Source: Glycomyces paridis (GTDB lineage Bacteria > Actinomycetota > Actinomycetes > Mycobacteriales > Micromonosporaceae). Taken from it: 64,000 bases of DNA. The first letter of the stretch is position 1, and each line of letters opens with the position of its first letter. The stretch is from assembly GCF_004912155.1 (NCBI RefSeq), contig NZ_STGX01000006.1, positions 62,001 through 126,000 of the forward strand. The letters are read 5' to 3'. The notes beneath the pieces are model-generated. The model was given only the letters and a program-made list of their open reading frames with translations, was not told the DNA's origin and ran no database searches. The position numbers and the translations under genes are program-made. Shown in pieces: positions 23,339 to 32,402 of this stretch.

Positions 23339-26023
23339 TCAGCGGAGGCGTCGGGCGAGCGGGTCGGGTTCGTCGCCGACGCGGGCGAGCCTGAGCTTGA
23401 CGTCGACGGCCTGGACGCCGTAGCGGGCGGGCATGACCGGGTTGAGGTCGAGCTCGGCGATCTCGGGGACGTCCTCGGCGAGGCGGCCGAGCCGCAGCAG
23501 CATGTCGGTCAGGGCGGCGGTGTCGACCGGGCGGGAACCGCGGTAGCCCTCGATGAGCGGCCTGGACTTCAGCGAGCGCCACATCGACTCGGCATCCGTC
23601 TCGGTGATCGGAAGGAGTCGGAACTGCTTGTCGTCCAGTACGTCGGTGGCGGTGCCGCCGGCGCCGAGCATGACCAGCGAGCCGAACTGCGGGTCGTGGA
23701 CGATGCCCGCGGCGAGTTCGACATCGGCGTCCATCATGTGCTGGACGATCACCCCGGCGTCTTCGTCGCCGTCGATGAGCGCTGACACGGCGGTGAAGGC
23801 CGCACGGACCTCGTGGGCGTCGTTCAGGCCCAGTCGGACGGTCCCGGTCCCGGTCTTGTGGATCAAGTGCGGGTCGTCGGCTTTGACCGCGACGGGGTAC
23901 CCGACGGATCGAGCGGCGGCGACGGCCTCGCCCTTCGAGGACACTCGGACGGCCGGGGCCAGTTGGACGTCGTAGCAGGCCAGGAGCGCGGCGGCGTCTC
24001 GCGCGGTCTGCCACCCCTCCCCCGATTCCAGGAGCCGGTCGACGATCGCACGCGCGCCCGCCCGGTCGATGCAGGCCAGGTCGGGGCGGGCGCCGAGGGA
24101 CTTGGCGCGCCATGCGGCGTAGGCGGCGGCTCGGCCGAGCGCGGCGACGGCGGGCTCGGGGAAGGCGAACACCGGGGTCCTGCGGGCGCCCAGCGTGGTC
24201 GGCGGTTCGGGCAGGCCCATGACCACGGCGACGGCCGGGAGGTCGGGGAGCGTGTCGAGCGCGTCGGCGATGGCGGCGAGGTTCCCTTCGATGTCGCTGG
24301 TGCCGGTGGCGGCGAACACCGCGGCGAGGAGGTCAACCTCCCCTGAGGTGCCGAGGATGGTGATCGCCTCGGCGAAGGAGTCGGGCTCGGCGGCGGCGCT
24401 GAGATCGACCGGATTGTCGGCGGCGGCCGCGGCGGGCACCGCGGCGGTGAGCCGCTCGCGCGCGTCGCCGCTGAGACCGGGGACGTCGAGTCCAGCGGTT
24501 GCGGCGGTGTCGGCGGCGAGGACGCCGACCCCGCCGGCGTTGCCGACCACGCCGAGTCGCGCCCCGCGCGGGAGCGGCTGATCGACCAGGACGCGTGCGG
24601 TGTCCAGGAGCTGCTCCAACGTGTCGCAGCGGATCACGCCCGCCTGCTTGAACAAGGTGTCGACGGCGAGGTCGGACGTGGCCGCGGCGGCGGTGTGCGA
24701 GAGTCCTGCCCGCCGCCCGGGCTCGGAGCGGCCGCCCTTGACGGCGAGCACGGGCTTGCGTCGGGCGACGGCGCGGGCGACGCGCCCGAACTTGCGCGGG
24801 TTCCCGAAGGACTCCAGGTAGAGTGCGACGGCCTTGCAGGCGGGGTCGTCGTACCAGTAGGCGAGCAGGTCGTTGCCGGACACGTCGGCCTTGTTGCCCA
24901 GGGAGACGAACGAGTGGACACCCATACCGGTGCGGGTGGCGTGCGCGAGCGCGGCGATGCCGACCGCTCCGGACTGCGAGGCGAGCGCCAGGCCGCCGGC
25001 AGCGGGCGGCTCGGCGGCGAAGCTCGCCTGGAGGCGGATCGAGCCGTCGGTGTTGACGATGCCGAGGCAGTTGGGGCCGACCAGGCGCATGTCATGGGCG
25101 CGGGCGATGCGCACCAGTTCGGCCTGCGCCGGGGCGTCGCCGGTCTCGGCGAATCCGGCCGAGACGATGACGGCGGCCCGGGCGCCCGCGGCGCCCGCGT
25201 CCCGCAGCACTGCGGCGACGTCCGGAGCGGGGACCGCGACGACGACCAGGTCGACAGGGTCGGGCAGTTCGGTCAAGGACCGCACGGCGGGCAGCCCCGC
25301 GAGTTCGGCGGCGTCAGGGTGGACCGGGACGACGGGGCCGTTGAAGCCGCCCTTGACGATCGAGCGCAGGATCTCCGCCCCCACCCCGGTTCCCGTGCGG
25401 CTCGCGCCGGCGACCGCGACGGAGGCCGGGTCGAGCAGGGGCCGCAGGGAGCGGCGTTCGGCGGCCCGTTCGCGCTCGGCGATGTCCCGGCCGAAGGCGC
25501 CGTCGAGTTCTGCGGTGAGCACGACGTCGACCACGCCGTCCGCGTACGGCATAGCCGCACCAGGTGCGAGTCGGCGGGCCAGCCGCAGCATCTTGTGGTT
25601 CCCGCCCAGCACCTGCCCCTTCAGCTGCTTGACACCGCCGGCGGAGGCGGCCAGCGCCAGATGCTCCAGCAGGAGGGTGCCGAGGCCGCGATGCCGGTGG
25701 GCCGCGGCGACGAGCACGCCGAACTCGGCATGGCCGGGCTCGCCGGGATCGCATTCGAAGGAGGCGACGGCGAGCAGTTCGGCATCGTCTTCGACGACGA
25801 GGGCCATGCCGCGGCCGGTGGCGTTGAGTCCGACCAGGCGGCGTGCCTCGATGGCGAGAAGGCCCCGTCCGGTGCCGAAGAACCGGTAGCGCAGGTCGGC
25901 GGTCGGGCAGGCTTCGTGCATGGCGATGAGTGAGGCGAGGTCGGCGGGTGCGACCGGGCGGATGCGGACGATGCGGCCGTCGGCGTCGAGCGCGTCGACG
26001 GGCATCGGCGAACGGAGGTTCAT
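23339..26023 (-). CDS. GNAT acetyltransferase / NDP-forming acyl-CoA synthetase fusion (Pat-like)
   Basis: 894 residues. Residues ~15-170 are a GNAT domain with HRHRGLGTLLLEHLALAA binding acetyl-CoA. The rest is an NDP-forming acyl-CoA synthetase: a CoA-binding Rossmann fold (VAVAGASRTGTGVG), a succinyl-CoA-synthetase-like region with the phosphohistidine loop GLSHTAAAATSD, and an ATP-grasp end (GYPVAVKADDPHLIHKT). Such fusions act as protein lysine acetyltransferases (Pat) that often control acetyl-CoA synthetase. In mycobacteria related genes lie in the hypoxia regulon. It is divergent from devR across a region with two DosR-like boxes. Confidence 0.88.
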   Translation of the reverse strand: MNLRSPMPVDALDADGRIVRIRPVAPADLASLIAMHEACPTADLRYRFFGTGRGLLAIEARRLVGLNATGRGMALVVEDDAELLAVASFECDPGEPGHAEFGVLVAAAHRHRGLGTLLLEHLALAASAGGVKQLKGQVLGGNHKMLRLARRLAPGAAMPYADGVVDVVLTAELDGAFGRDIAERERAAERRSLRPLLDPASVAVAGASRTGTGVGAEILRSIVKGGFNGPVVPVHPDAAELAGLPAVRSLTELPDPVDLVVVAVPAPDVAAVLRDAGAAGARAAVIVSAGFAETGDAPAQAELVRIARAHDMRLVGPNCLGIVNTDGSIRLQASFAAEPPAAGGLALASQSGAVGIAALAHATRTGMGVHSFVSLGNKADVSGNDLLAYWYDDPACKAVALYLESFGNPRKFGRVARAVARRKPVLAVKGGRSEPGRRAGLSHTAAAATSDLAVDTLFKQAGVIRCDTLEQLLDTARVLVDQPLPRGARLGVVGNAGGVGVLAADTAATAGLDVPGLSGDARERLTAAVPAAAAADNPVDLSAAAEPDSFAEAITILGTSGEVDLLAAVFAATGTSDIEGNLAAIADALDTLPDLPAVAVVMGLPEPPTTLGARRTPVFAFPEPAVAALGRAAAYAAWRAKSLGARPDLACIDRAGARAIVDRLLESGEGWQTARDAAALLACYDVQLAPAVRVSSKGEAVAAARSVGYPVAVKADDPHLIHKTGTGTVRLGLNDAHEVRAAFTAVSALIDGDEDAGVIVQHMMDADVELAAGIVHDPQFGSLVMLGAGGTATDVLDDKQFRLLPITETDAESMWRSLKSRPLIEGYRGSRPVDTAALTDMLLRLGRLAEDVPEIAELDLNPVMPARYGVQAVDVKLRLARVGDEPDPLARRLR

Positions 26024-26121
26024 GCCTGGCTCCTAGCGGTTCGAGAGCGGCCGTTCCGCCCCCGCTTCGAGCATCAGGCGCCGGCCGCCCCCTCTCCCAG
26101 AGCCGAACGGGCGGTACCGCG

Positions 26122-26161
26122 GGGACCTTGGTCCTCGATGCGCCGAAGGGCCCTTGGTCCC
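26122..26161. promoter_or_regulatory. Two DosR-like boxes between GNAT-ACS and devR
   Basis: GGGAC-CTTG-GTCCT (26122-26135) and GGGCC-CTTG-GTCCC (26148-26161) fit the palindrome GGGAC-N4-GTCCC with 0-1 mismatch per half. Their centres are 26 bp apart. They lie 58-97 bp before devR and about 100-140 bp before the divergent GNAT-ACS gene. The mycobacterial DosR consensus has the same GGGAC/GTCCC arms. Confidence 0.7.
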
Positions 26162-26218
26162 TTGCGGTGTGGACTTCGGAGGGATGGCCTGCGGCTGCGG
26201 ATCGCCGATACTTGGGGA

Positions 26219-26860
26219 ATGAACCCAGAACCGATCAGAGTGTTCCTGCTCGACGACCACGAGGTGGTCCGGCGGGGCTTGTGCGAACTGCTGGAGCGCG
26301 ACGGCGACATCGAGGTGGTCGGCGAGGCGGCGGACGTGGCGGAGGCCGTCCGGCGGTTCCCCGCGGCCCGCCCGGACGTGGCAGTGCTGGACGCGCAGCT
26401 CCCGGACGGCAGCGGTGTCGAGGTGTGCCGCAGGATCAAGGAGACCGATCCGGGGATCGCCGTGGTCATTCTGACCTCCTATGAGGACGATGAGACGCTG
26501 TTCGCCGCGATCGAGGCGGGCGCAGCCGGGTTCCTGCTGAAACAGGTGCGCGGCAACGACCTCGTGGACGGTGTGCGCACCCTCGCCGCCGGTGGGTCGC
26601 TGCTGGACGCCCGGATGACGGGCGCCGTGCTGGAGCGCCTGCGGACGGGCCCGCCCACGGCGCCGGAGTTGGACCTGCTGTCCGAGCAGGAGCAGCGCAT
26701 CCTCGAACTCATCGGCGAGGGGATGACCAATCGGCAGATCGCCGAACGGATGCACTTGGCAGAGAAGACCGTGAAGAACTACGTGACCCGTGTGCTCGGC
26801 AAGCTCGGTCTCGAGCGGCGGACGCAGGCCGCGGTCCTGGCGTCACGCCTGTTCAGCTGA
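26219..26860 (+). CDS. devR: DevR/DosR-like response regulator (NarL family)
   Basis: 213 residues. The receiver domain has VFLLDDHEVVRRGL, phospho-acceptor DVAVLDAQLPDGSG and the LKQ lysine (GFLLKQVRG). The LuxR HTH reads LSEQEQRILELIGEGMTNRQ and EKTVKNYVTRVLGKLG, the recognition helix shared with DosR. It converges with the GAF sensor kinase 18 bp away, and two DosR-like boxes precede it, so autoregulation is likely. The ATG at 26219 fits the family start. Confidence 0.88.
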   Translation: MNPEPIRVFLLDDHEVVRRGLCELLERDGDIEVVGEAADVAEAVRRFPAARPDVAVLDAQLPDGSGVEVCRRIKETDPGIAVVILTSYEDDETLFAAIEAGAAGFLLKQVRGNDLVDGVRTLAAGGSLLDARMTGAVLERLRTGPPTAPELDLLSEQEQRILELIGEGMTNRQIAERMHLAEKTVKNYVTRVLGKLGLERRTQAAVLASRLFS

Positions 26861-26878
26861 CCGGCGGCGATGATCCCG

Positions 26879-28111
26879 TCACGTCGGCCGGTCGAGCGGG
26901 ATCGACCAGCGCAGCTCGGTGCCGGAGTGCTCGCCCGGATGAAGGGTGAACTCGCCGCCGAGCGACTCGGTCCGGGAGGCGAGGTTCGCCAGCCCTCGGC
27001 GGGGCGCCTGCGCCGGGATGCCGATCCCGTCGTCGATCACCCGCATGCGAAGCGACCCCTCCTCCACCGCCATCGCGACGGTCACGTGCCGCGCCTTGGC
27101 GTGGCGGGCGGCGTTGGACAGGGCCTCGCGCAGCATCGCGAGCACCTCGATCCGCACCAGTTCGGGCACGTCGTCGTCGACCGGCCCCGCGAACTCCAGC
27201 TGCGGGGCGAATCCCAGATGGTGGCGGACCACCCCGACCAGGCCCCGGACGGTCTGCGAGAACGCCTGGTCGGTGTCGGTGTGGAGACTGAAGATCGCCG
27301 CCCGCAGGTCGGAGATGGCGCCGTCGATCTCGTCGACCGCCGCGTGCACCCGCTCAGCCGCCACCGGCTCACCGACCAGGTGCACGATGGACTGCAGCTG
27401 GAGCCCGGTCGCGAAGAGCCGCTGGATGACCAGGTCGTGGAGGTCGCGGCCGATGCGGTCGCGGTCGCGGAAGACGACGAGGCGCTCGCGCTCGGCCTGC
27501 GAGTGGGCGAGCTGCCCGTACAGCCGGGCGTTGTCGATCGCGACGCCCGCGGCGGCCGCGAGGGCCTTGATGATGTCCTCGTCGTCGTCGGTGAACATGC
27601 CGCCGCCGCGCTTGTCGGTGAGGTACAGGTTCCCCCAGGCCTTCTCCCCCACCATCACCGGAACGCCGAGGAAGGTCCGCATCGGAGGGTGGCCGGGCGG
27701 GAAGCCGACCGAAGCAGGGTGCTTCGAGAGGTCCTTGAGCCGCAGCGGCTCGGGAACCTCGATGATGTGACCGAGGATGCCCCGACCGGTCGGCGGTTCC
27801 CCGAGCGCGACGATCTCGGCCTCGGTGAGTCCGTGGGTGCGGAAGTCGGCCAGGCCGCCTGAGTCGTTCAGGACGCCGAGCGCCCCGTAGCGGGCGTCCA
27901 CCAGCGTGCAGGCCGCGGCCACGATCCGGTCCAGGATCGCCGCGAGCTCGAGGTCGGACCCGATGCCGATGACCGCGTCGAGCAGCGCGCGCAGCCGCTC
28001 GCGGCCCAGCACGATCTCGCCGATCCGCGACGACAGCTCGCCCAGCAGGTCGTCTATCGGCAACTGGCGCAGGCGCGGTTCGCCGTGGGGGTCCGGCGGC
28101 GTGGGGTCCAT
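26879..28111 (-). CDS. devS: DevS/DosT-like GAF histidine kinase
   Basis: 410 residues. A GAF domain (~38-190, with [14 protein letters not shown] and [21 protein letters not shown]) is followed by a HisKA_3 dimerisation helix ([22 protein letters not shown], phospho-His in RDLHD) and an HATPase_c domain ([21 protein letters not shown]). Only one GAF is present, whereas mycobacterial DevS has two. The haem ligand therefore cannot be assumed. It would phosphorylate the neighbouring DevR. Two DosR-like boxes lie in its divergent promoter region. Confidence 0.88.
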   Translation of the reverse strand: MDPTPPDPHGEPRLRQLPIDDLLGELSSRIGEIVLGRERLRALLDAVIGIGSDLELAAILDRIVAAACTLVDARYGALGVLNDSGGLADFRTHGLTEAEIVALGEPPTGRGILGHIIEVPEPLRLKDLSKHPASVGFPPGHPPMRTFLGVPVMVGEKAWGNLYLTDKRGGGMFTDDDEDIIKALAAAAGVAIDNARLYGQLAHSQAERERLVVFRDRDRIGRDLHDLVIQRLFATGLQLQSIVHLVGEPVAAERVHAAVDEIDGAISDLRAAIFSLHTDTDQAFSQTVRGLVGVVRHHLGFAPQLEFAGPVDDDVPELVRIEVLAMLREALSNAARHAKARHVTVAMAVEEGSLRMRVIDDGIGIPAQAPRRGLANLASRTESLGGEFTLHPGEHSGTELRWSIPLDRPT

Positions 28112-28145
28112 GCCCCGATCGTATCGACTTCTGGTCGGAACACAA

Positions 28146-28188
28146 GGGACGCCCGTCTTTGGGCCCGCACAGTGGGGACTTCCGTCCC
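28146..28188. promoter_or_regulatory. Two DosR-like boxes between devS and phosphoketolase
   Basis: GGGAC-TTCC-GTCCC (28175-28188) is a perfect GGGAC-N4-GTCCC palindrome, 68 bp before the phosphoketolase ATG. GGGAC-GCCC-GTCTT (28146-28159) is a weaker copy with centres 29 bp apart. They may drive both divergent genes. Confidence 0.75.
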
Positions 28189-28256
28189 TGCCGGGCCGCA
28201 CCGGACTCCACGAGGCTGGAAGCGCGACGTTGAACGACTACCCGACGGAGTCAGCC

Positions 28257-30527
28257 ATGGACACCACCCACCCCGCGGCCTTGACAGAAGCGCGCCTGCG
28301 CCAGATCGACGCCTACTGGCGGGCCGCGAACTACCTCACGGCCGGTCAGATCTACCTGCTGGACAACCCGCTCCTGCGCGAGCCGCTCCGCCCCGAGCAC
28401 ATCAAGCCGCGCCTGCTCGGCCACTGGGGCACCAGCCCGGCGCTCAACCTGGTCTACGCGCATCTCAACCGGTGCATCACCGAGCGCGGCGCCGACATGA
28501 TCTACGTGACCGGCCCCGGCCACGGCGGTCCCGCGCTCATGGCCAACACCTGGCTGGAGGGCACCTACTCCGAGCTGCACCCCTCGGTCGGACGCGACGA
28601 GGCCGGCATGGCCCGGCTGTTCCGCCGGTTCTCCTTCCCCGGCGGCGTCCCCAGCCACGTCGCTCCCGAAGTACCCGGCTCCATCCACGAAGGCGGCGAA
28701 CTGGGCTACGCACTCATGCACGCCTACGGCGCCGCATTCGACAACCCCGACCTCACGGTCGCCTGCGTCATCGGCGACGGCGAGGCCGAGACCGGCCCGC
28801 TGGCCGCCTCATGGCTCTCGAACGTGTTCCTCAACCCCGCCCGCGACGGCGCGGTCCTGCCGATCCTCAACCTCAACGGGTACAAGATCGCCAATCCCAC
28901 CGTCCTGGACCGCATCCCGCGCGAGGACCTCCTGTCGATGATGCGCGGCTTCGGCTACGAACCGCACCTGGTGGAGGGCGACGACCCCGCGACGATCCAC
29001 CGGGCCCTGGCGGCGACGCTCGACACCGCCCTCGACCGCATCGACGCGATCCAGCACGAGGCCCGCTCCGGCGGCAGTGTGGAACGGCCGCGCTGGCCGA
29101 TGATCGTGCTGCGCACCCCGAAGGGCTGGACGGGCCCGCGTGAACTCGACGGCAAGCCCGTCGAGGGCACCTGGCGCTCGCACCAGGTCCCGCTGGGCGC
29201 GGTCCGGAAGGACCCGGCACAGCTCAAGGCCCTTGAGGCCTGGTTGCGGTCCTACCACCCCGAGGAGCTGTTCGACGCCACCGGCGCCCCGGCGGCCGAG
29301 CTGCGCGTCCAGGCACCGCGCGGTGAGAGGCGCATGAGCGCCAACCCGCTCGGCGAATGGGTCCGCGACGTCATCGCCGCCAACCCCGACCGCTTCCGGC
29401 TCTTCGGGCCCGACGAGGTCGCCTCCAACCGGCTCGGCGCCGCCTTCGAGGTCACCGACCGGGCCTGGAACGCGCGGATCGAGCCCGGCGACGACCACCT
29501 CGCCCCCGACGGCCGGGTCATGGAGGTGCTCTCGGAGCACCTGTGCCAGGGCTGGCTCGAGGGCTACCTCCTCACCGGGCGGCACGGCCTGTTCACCAGC
29601 TACGAGGCGTTCATCCACCTGGTCGACTCCATGTTCAACCAGCACGCGAAATGGCTCAAGACCTCGGGCGCGATCCCCTGGCGGCGGCCGATCGCCTCGC
29701 TCAACTACCTCCTGTCCAGCCACGTGTGGCGCCAGGACCACAACGGCTTCTCCCACCAGGACCCGGGCTTCATCGACCACGTGGTCAACAAGAAGGCCGA
29801 GGTCGTCCGGGTGTACCTGCCGCCGGACGCCAACACGCTGCTTTCCACCATGGACCACTGCCTGCGCAGCCGCCAGTACGTGAACGTCGTGGTGGCCGGG
29901 AAGCAACCGGCCCCGAACTGGCTCACCATGGACGAGGCCGTGCGTCACTGCACGAGGGGCCTGGGCATCTGGGACTGGGCCTCCAGCGGCGGGGAGGGCG
30001 AGCCCGACGTGGTGCTCGCATGCGCCGGCGACGTGCCGACCCTGGAGACCGTGGCAGCGGCCGACCTGCTGCGCCGCCACCTGCCGCACTTGAAGGTCCG
30101 CGTCGTCAACGTCGTCGACCTCATGCGGCTGGAGCCCGACACCGAGCACCCGCACGGCCTGCCCGACCGGCAGTACGACGCGCTGTTCACCACCGACAAG
30201 CCGGTGATCTTCGCCTTCCACGGCTACCCGTGGCTGATCCACCGCCTCACCTACCGCCGCGCCGGGCACGCGAACCTCCACGTGCGCGGCTACAAGGAGG
30301 AGGGCACCACGACCACGCCGTTCGACATGGTCATGCTCAACGACCTCGACCGGTTCACCCTCGTCACCGACGTCATCGACCGGGTGCCCGGCCTCGGCCA
30401 GGCCGCCGCCGGGCTGCGCCAGGAAATGGTCGACGCCCGCCTGGCCGCACGGGAGTACACCCGCGTCCACGGCGTCGACCACCCCGCCGTCGCCGACTGG
30501 CGCCCCGGCAGGCCGCTGACCTTGTAG
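28257..30527 (+). CDS. xfp: Phosphoketolase (xylulose-5-P/fructose-6-P)
   Basis: 756 residues of a ThDP enzyme that splits xylulose-5-phosphate or fructose-6-phosphate to acetyl-phosphate. The N-terminal half has [38 protein letters not shown] and the ThDP site [12 protein letters not shown]. Later landmarks are NKAEV-like [18 protein letters not shown] and [18 protein letters not shown] (here IFAFHGYP). The size is slightly below the usual ~790. Its place beside DevRS with a perfect DosR-like box suggests induction at low oxygen to give ATP via acetyl-phosphate. The ATG at 28257 has GGAG upstream. Confidence 0.93.
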   Translation: MDTTHPAALTEARLRQIDAYWRAANYLTAGQIYLLDNPLLREPLRPEHIKPRLLGHWGTSPALNLVYAHLNRCITERGADMIYVTGPGHGGPALMANTWLEGTYSELHPSVGRDEAGMARLFRRFSFPGGVPSHVAPEVPGSIHEGGELGYALMHAYGAAFDNPDLTVACVIGDGEAETGPLAASWLSNVFLNPARDGAVLPILNLNGYKIANPTVLDRIPREDLLSMMRGFGYEPHLVEGDDPATIHRALAATLDTALDRIDAIQHEARSGGSVERPRWPMIVLRTPKGWTGPRELDGKPVEGTWRSHQVPLGAVRKDPAQLKALEAWLRSYHPEELFDATGAPAAELRVQAPRGERRMSANPLGEWVRDVIAANPDRFRLFGPDEVASNRLGAAFEVTDRAWNARIEPGDDHLAPDGRVMEVLSEHLCQGWLEGYLLTGRHGLFTSYEAFIHLVDSMFNQHAKWLKTSGAIPWRRPIASLNYLLSSHVWRQDHNGFSHQDPGFIDHVVNKKAEVVRVYLPPDANTLLSTMDHCLRSRQYVNVVVAGKQPAPNWLTMDEAVRHCTRGLGIWDWASSGGEGEPDVVLACAGDVPTLETVAAADLLRRHLPHLKVRVVNVVDLMRLEPDTEHPHGLPDRQYDALFTTDKPVIFAFHGYPWLIHRLTYRRAGHANLHVRGYKEEGTTTTPFDMVMLNDLDRFTLVTDVIDRVPGLGQAAAGLRQEMVDARLAAREYTRVHGVDHPAVADWRPGRPLTL

Positions 30528-30539
30528 TGCGGAGTGAGA

Positions 30540-30566
30540 GGGGGCGGACCGATCGGGTCCGCCCCC
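30540..30566 (+). terminator. Terminator of the phosphoketolase gene
   Basis: Arms GGGGGCGGACC (30540-30550) and GGTCCGCCCCC (30556-30566) with a 5-nt loop, followed by TTCG. It lies 13 bp after the stop. Confidence 0.85.
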
Positions 30567-30604
30567 TTCGCGCTGCGGCCGAACAGGTCCGCGAACAGCG
30601 GGTG

Positions 30605-30638
30605 GGGGCCGTCACCGCCGACCGGCGGTGACGGCCCC
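30605..30638. terminator. Second, bidirectional hairpin
   Basis: Arms GGGGCCGTCACCGCC (30605-30619) and GGCGGTGACGGCCCC (30624-30638) form a perfect 15-bp stem with a 4-nt loop between the convergent phosphoketolase and universal stress genes. It probably ends the leftward transcript. Confidence 0.8.
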
Positions 30639-30674
30639 ACGGTGCCGCTTCCACGATCTCCGTCCGGTCCGTCG

Positions 30675-31112
30675 TCAGCCCGGGACGATGAGGACCGGGC
30701 AGCGGGCGTGGACGACGCAATGCCGGCCCACCGATCCGATGAGCGCGCCCACGAGCGCGCCGTGCCCGCGACTCCCAAGGATGAGCATGTGGGCACCCTC
30801 GGACTGCCTGACCAGCACGCGCGCAGGGTGGCCCTCGACCACCCGGGGCCGTACACGCACCGCGGGGTGCTCGGAACCGGCCTTCTCCACGACGCCGTCG
30901 AGGAGGCGCTGCGCGTCGGTGGCCATTTGGGTCGCGGCGGCGAACGTCGTTTCAGGACCGTAGACGTACGGGTACTGCCACGCATGGACCGCGGTGACCT
31001 CAAGGCCCAGTTCCTCGGCGTACGCGAGCGCCCATTCCAGCGCCTTCTGCGACGACGCCGACCCGTCGACACCTATGACGACGCGGCCGGCGGAACGATG
31101 GGAGTCGGTCAT
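30675..31112 (-). CDS. Universal stress protein (UspA family)
   Basis: 145 residues from ATG 31110-31112, with AAAGGAG eight bases upstream. The Usp fold begins RVVIGVDGSASSQKALEWA and ends with the ATP-binding motif GSRGHGALVGALIGSVGRHCV and CPVLIVPG. It is a paralogue of the 31896 gene. ATP-binding Usp proteins are typical members of DosR regulons. Confidence 0.9.
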   Translation of the reverse strand: MTDSHRSAGRVVIGVDGSASSQKALEWALAYAEELGLEVTAVHAWQYPYVYGPETTFAAATQMATDAQRLLDGVVEKAGSEHPAVRVRPRVVEGHPARVLVRQSEGAHMLILGSRGHGALVGALIGSVGRHCVVHARCPVLIVPG

Positions 31113-31196
31113 GTCATCTCCTTTCCCCGATGTGCCGCTTCCATGCAAGTCTGCTCAGCCCGACGACGCCGGTTCAGAGCTGAACGTCCCGATGGA

Positions 31197-31212
31197 GGGC
31201 ACCAGTGGTCCC
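31197..31212. promoter_or_regulatory. Weak DosR-like palindrome
   Basis: GGGCACCA-GTGGTCCC is an imperfect palindrome in the divergent region between the Usp gene and the PPOX gene. The half-sites resemble the DosR arms but the spacing is off by two, so the link is tentative. Confidence 0.3.
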
Positions 31213-31371
31213 TCCTCGCCGGGGCGGCGAACAGCGGCCGTCGACGGGGCGCCTCGGTTCCTCAACCGCGTCGGTCGAGAGCCCGGCGCTGCTACGGTCG
31301 AATCGGGGGCACGAGCCTCCTGTCGTGAAATCGAGCCGCCGGCGGCGGCGGTGGACAACTCGGAGGCTGAT

Positions 31372-31788
31372 GTGGACGACGAGCGGAAGCCGGTCGACCT
31401 CGACCCGAAGGTCGCGATGGGGTACCTGATCCACGCCGAATACGGACGCGTCGCGTTCATCGTCGACGACCTGCCGGTCATCAGGCCTCTGAACCACGTG
31501 GTGGTCGACGGCGACATCTACGTCTACACCCACCGCGCCTCCGCCTTCGCCAGAGCCGTGCGCGCACGGCCGGGCCTGCCGGTGAACTACCAGTCCGACG
31601 AGATCGGGTCCCACAGCCACATAGGCTGGAGCGTCCTGGTGAAGGGCACCGCAACCGACGTCTCCGACCACCCCCGGGCAGTGCAGCTGGGCAGGCAGGT
31701 CCAGTCGTGGATCGACCGACCGCACGACACGGTCATCGCCATCCGTCCCAGCGAGGTCACCGGACTGCGCCTGACCATCGCACGCTGA
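31372..31788 (+). CDS. PPOX-class flavin (pyridoxamine 5'-phosphate oxidase-like) protein
   Basis: 138 residues from GTG 31372, chosen for GGAGG six bases upstream and for family length; the frame is open much further left. The split-barrel core reads GYLIHAEYGRVAFIVDDLPVIRPLNHVVVDGDIYVYT, later WSVLVKGTATDVS. Small FMN or F420-binding proteins of this type are common in actinomycete DosR regulons as putative redox enzymes. The exact substrate is unknown. Confidence 0.8.
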   Translation: MDDERKPVDLDPKVAMGYLIHAEYGRVAFIVDDLPVIRPLNHVVVDGDIYVYTHRASAFARAVRARPGLPVNYQSDEIGSHSHIGWSVLVKGTATDVSDHPRAVQLGRQVQSWIDRPHDTVIAIRPSEVTGLRLTIAR

Positions 31789-31827
31789 GCCCGCCCCTGC
31801 ATCGCGTGACCACCTGCCTCCCGACGA

Positions 31828-31841
31828 GGGACCTTCGACTC
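31828..31841. promoter_or_regulatory. DosR-like box, degenerate
   Basis: GGGAC-CTTC-GACTC lies 54 bp before the 31896 gene. The left arm is perfect and the right arm keeps the G and two C of GTCCC. Confidence 0.5.
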
Positions 31842-31895
31842 TGATCCGGCGCCGACGCCGCGGCGAGACTGGAGACCGAGAGGAAGGAGCGGTCC

Positions 31896-32336
31896 ATGTC
31901 GAACCGCATTCAGAACCGGGGCATCGTCGTCGGCGTCGACGGATCGGCCTCATCGAAGCAGGCCCTCGCATGGGCGCTGCGCTACGCCGAAACCACAGGT
32001 CTGCCGGTCACCGCCGTCCTGGCCTGGGAGATCCCGGCGAACTACGGCACCGCGGCGATGGTCCTGCCCGCGGCGGAGTTCGCCGACGAGGCCCGGAGCT
32101 CGCACAAGCAGGTGGTGGACGAGGTCGCGGCGGCATTCCCACAGGTGCATGTGGAGTCGCGGATCGTGGAGGGCCACCCGGCGAGGATCCTGCTGAAGGA
32201 GGCCGAACACGCGCAGCTGCTCGTGGTCGGCTCGCGCGGGCACGGCGGGTTCGTCGGGGCGGTCCTCGGCTCGGTGAGCCAGTACTGCGTCACCCACGCC
32301 GAGTGCCCCGTCCTGGTGCTCCGCGGCGTCGAATGA
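31896..32336 (+). CDS. Universal stress protein (UspA family)
   Basis: 146 residues, start ATG 31896 with GGAAGGAG upstream. It has GIVVGVDGSASSKQALAWAL at the N-terminus and the ATP loop GSRGHGGFVGAVLGSVSQY at the C-terminus. It is close in sequence to the 30675 gene, so likely a duplicate. It is preceded by a degenerate DosR-like box and followed 66 bp later by the D-lactate dehydrogenase gene. Confidence 0.9.
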   Translation: MSNRIQNRGIVVGVDGSASSKQALAWALRYAETTGLPVTAVLAWEIPANYGTAAMVLPAAEFADEARSSHKQVVDEVAAAFPQVHVESRIVEGHPARILLKEAEHAQLLVVGSRGHGGFVGAVLGSVSQYCVTHAECPVLVLRGVE

Positions 32337-32402
32337 GACCGGTGCGGCAGCGGCGGCGTGTGGTCGCCCCCGCTGCCGCACCCGCACGAAGGGAGGATCG
32401 CC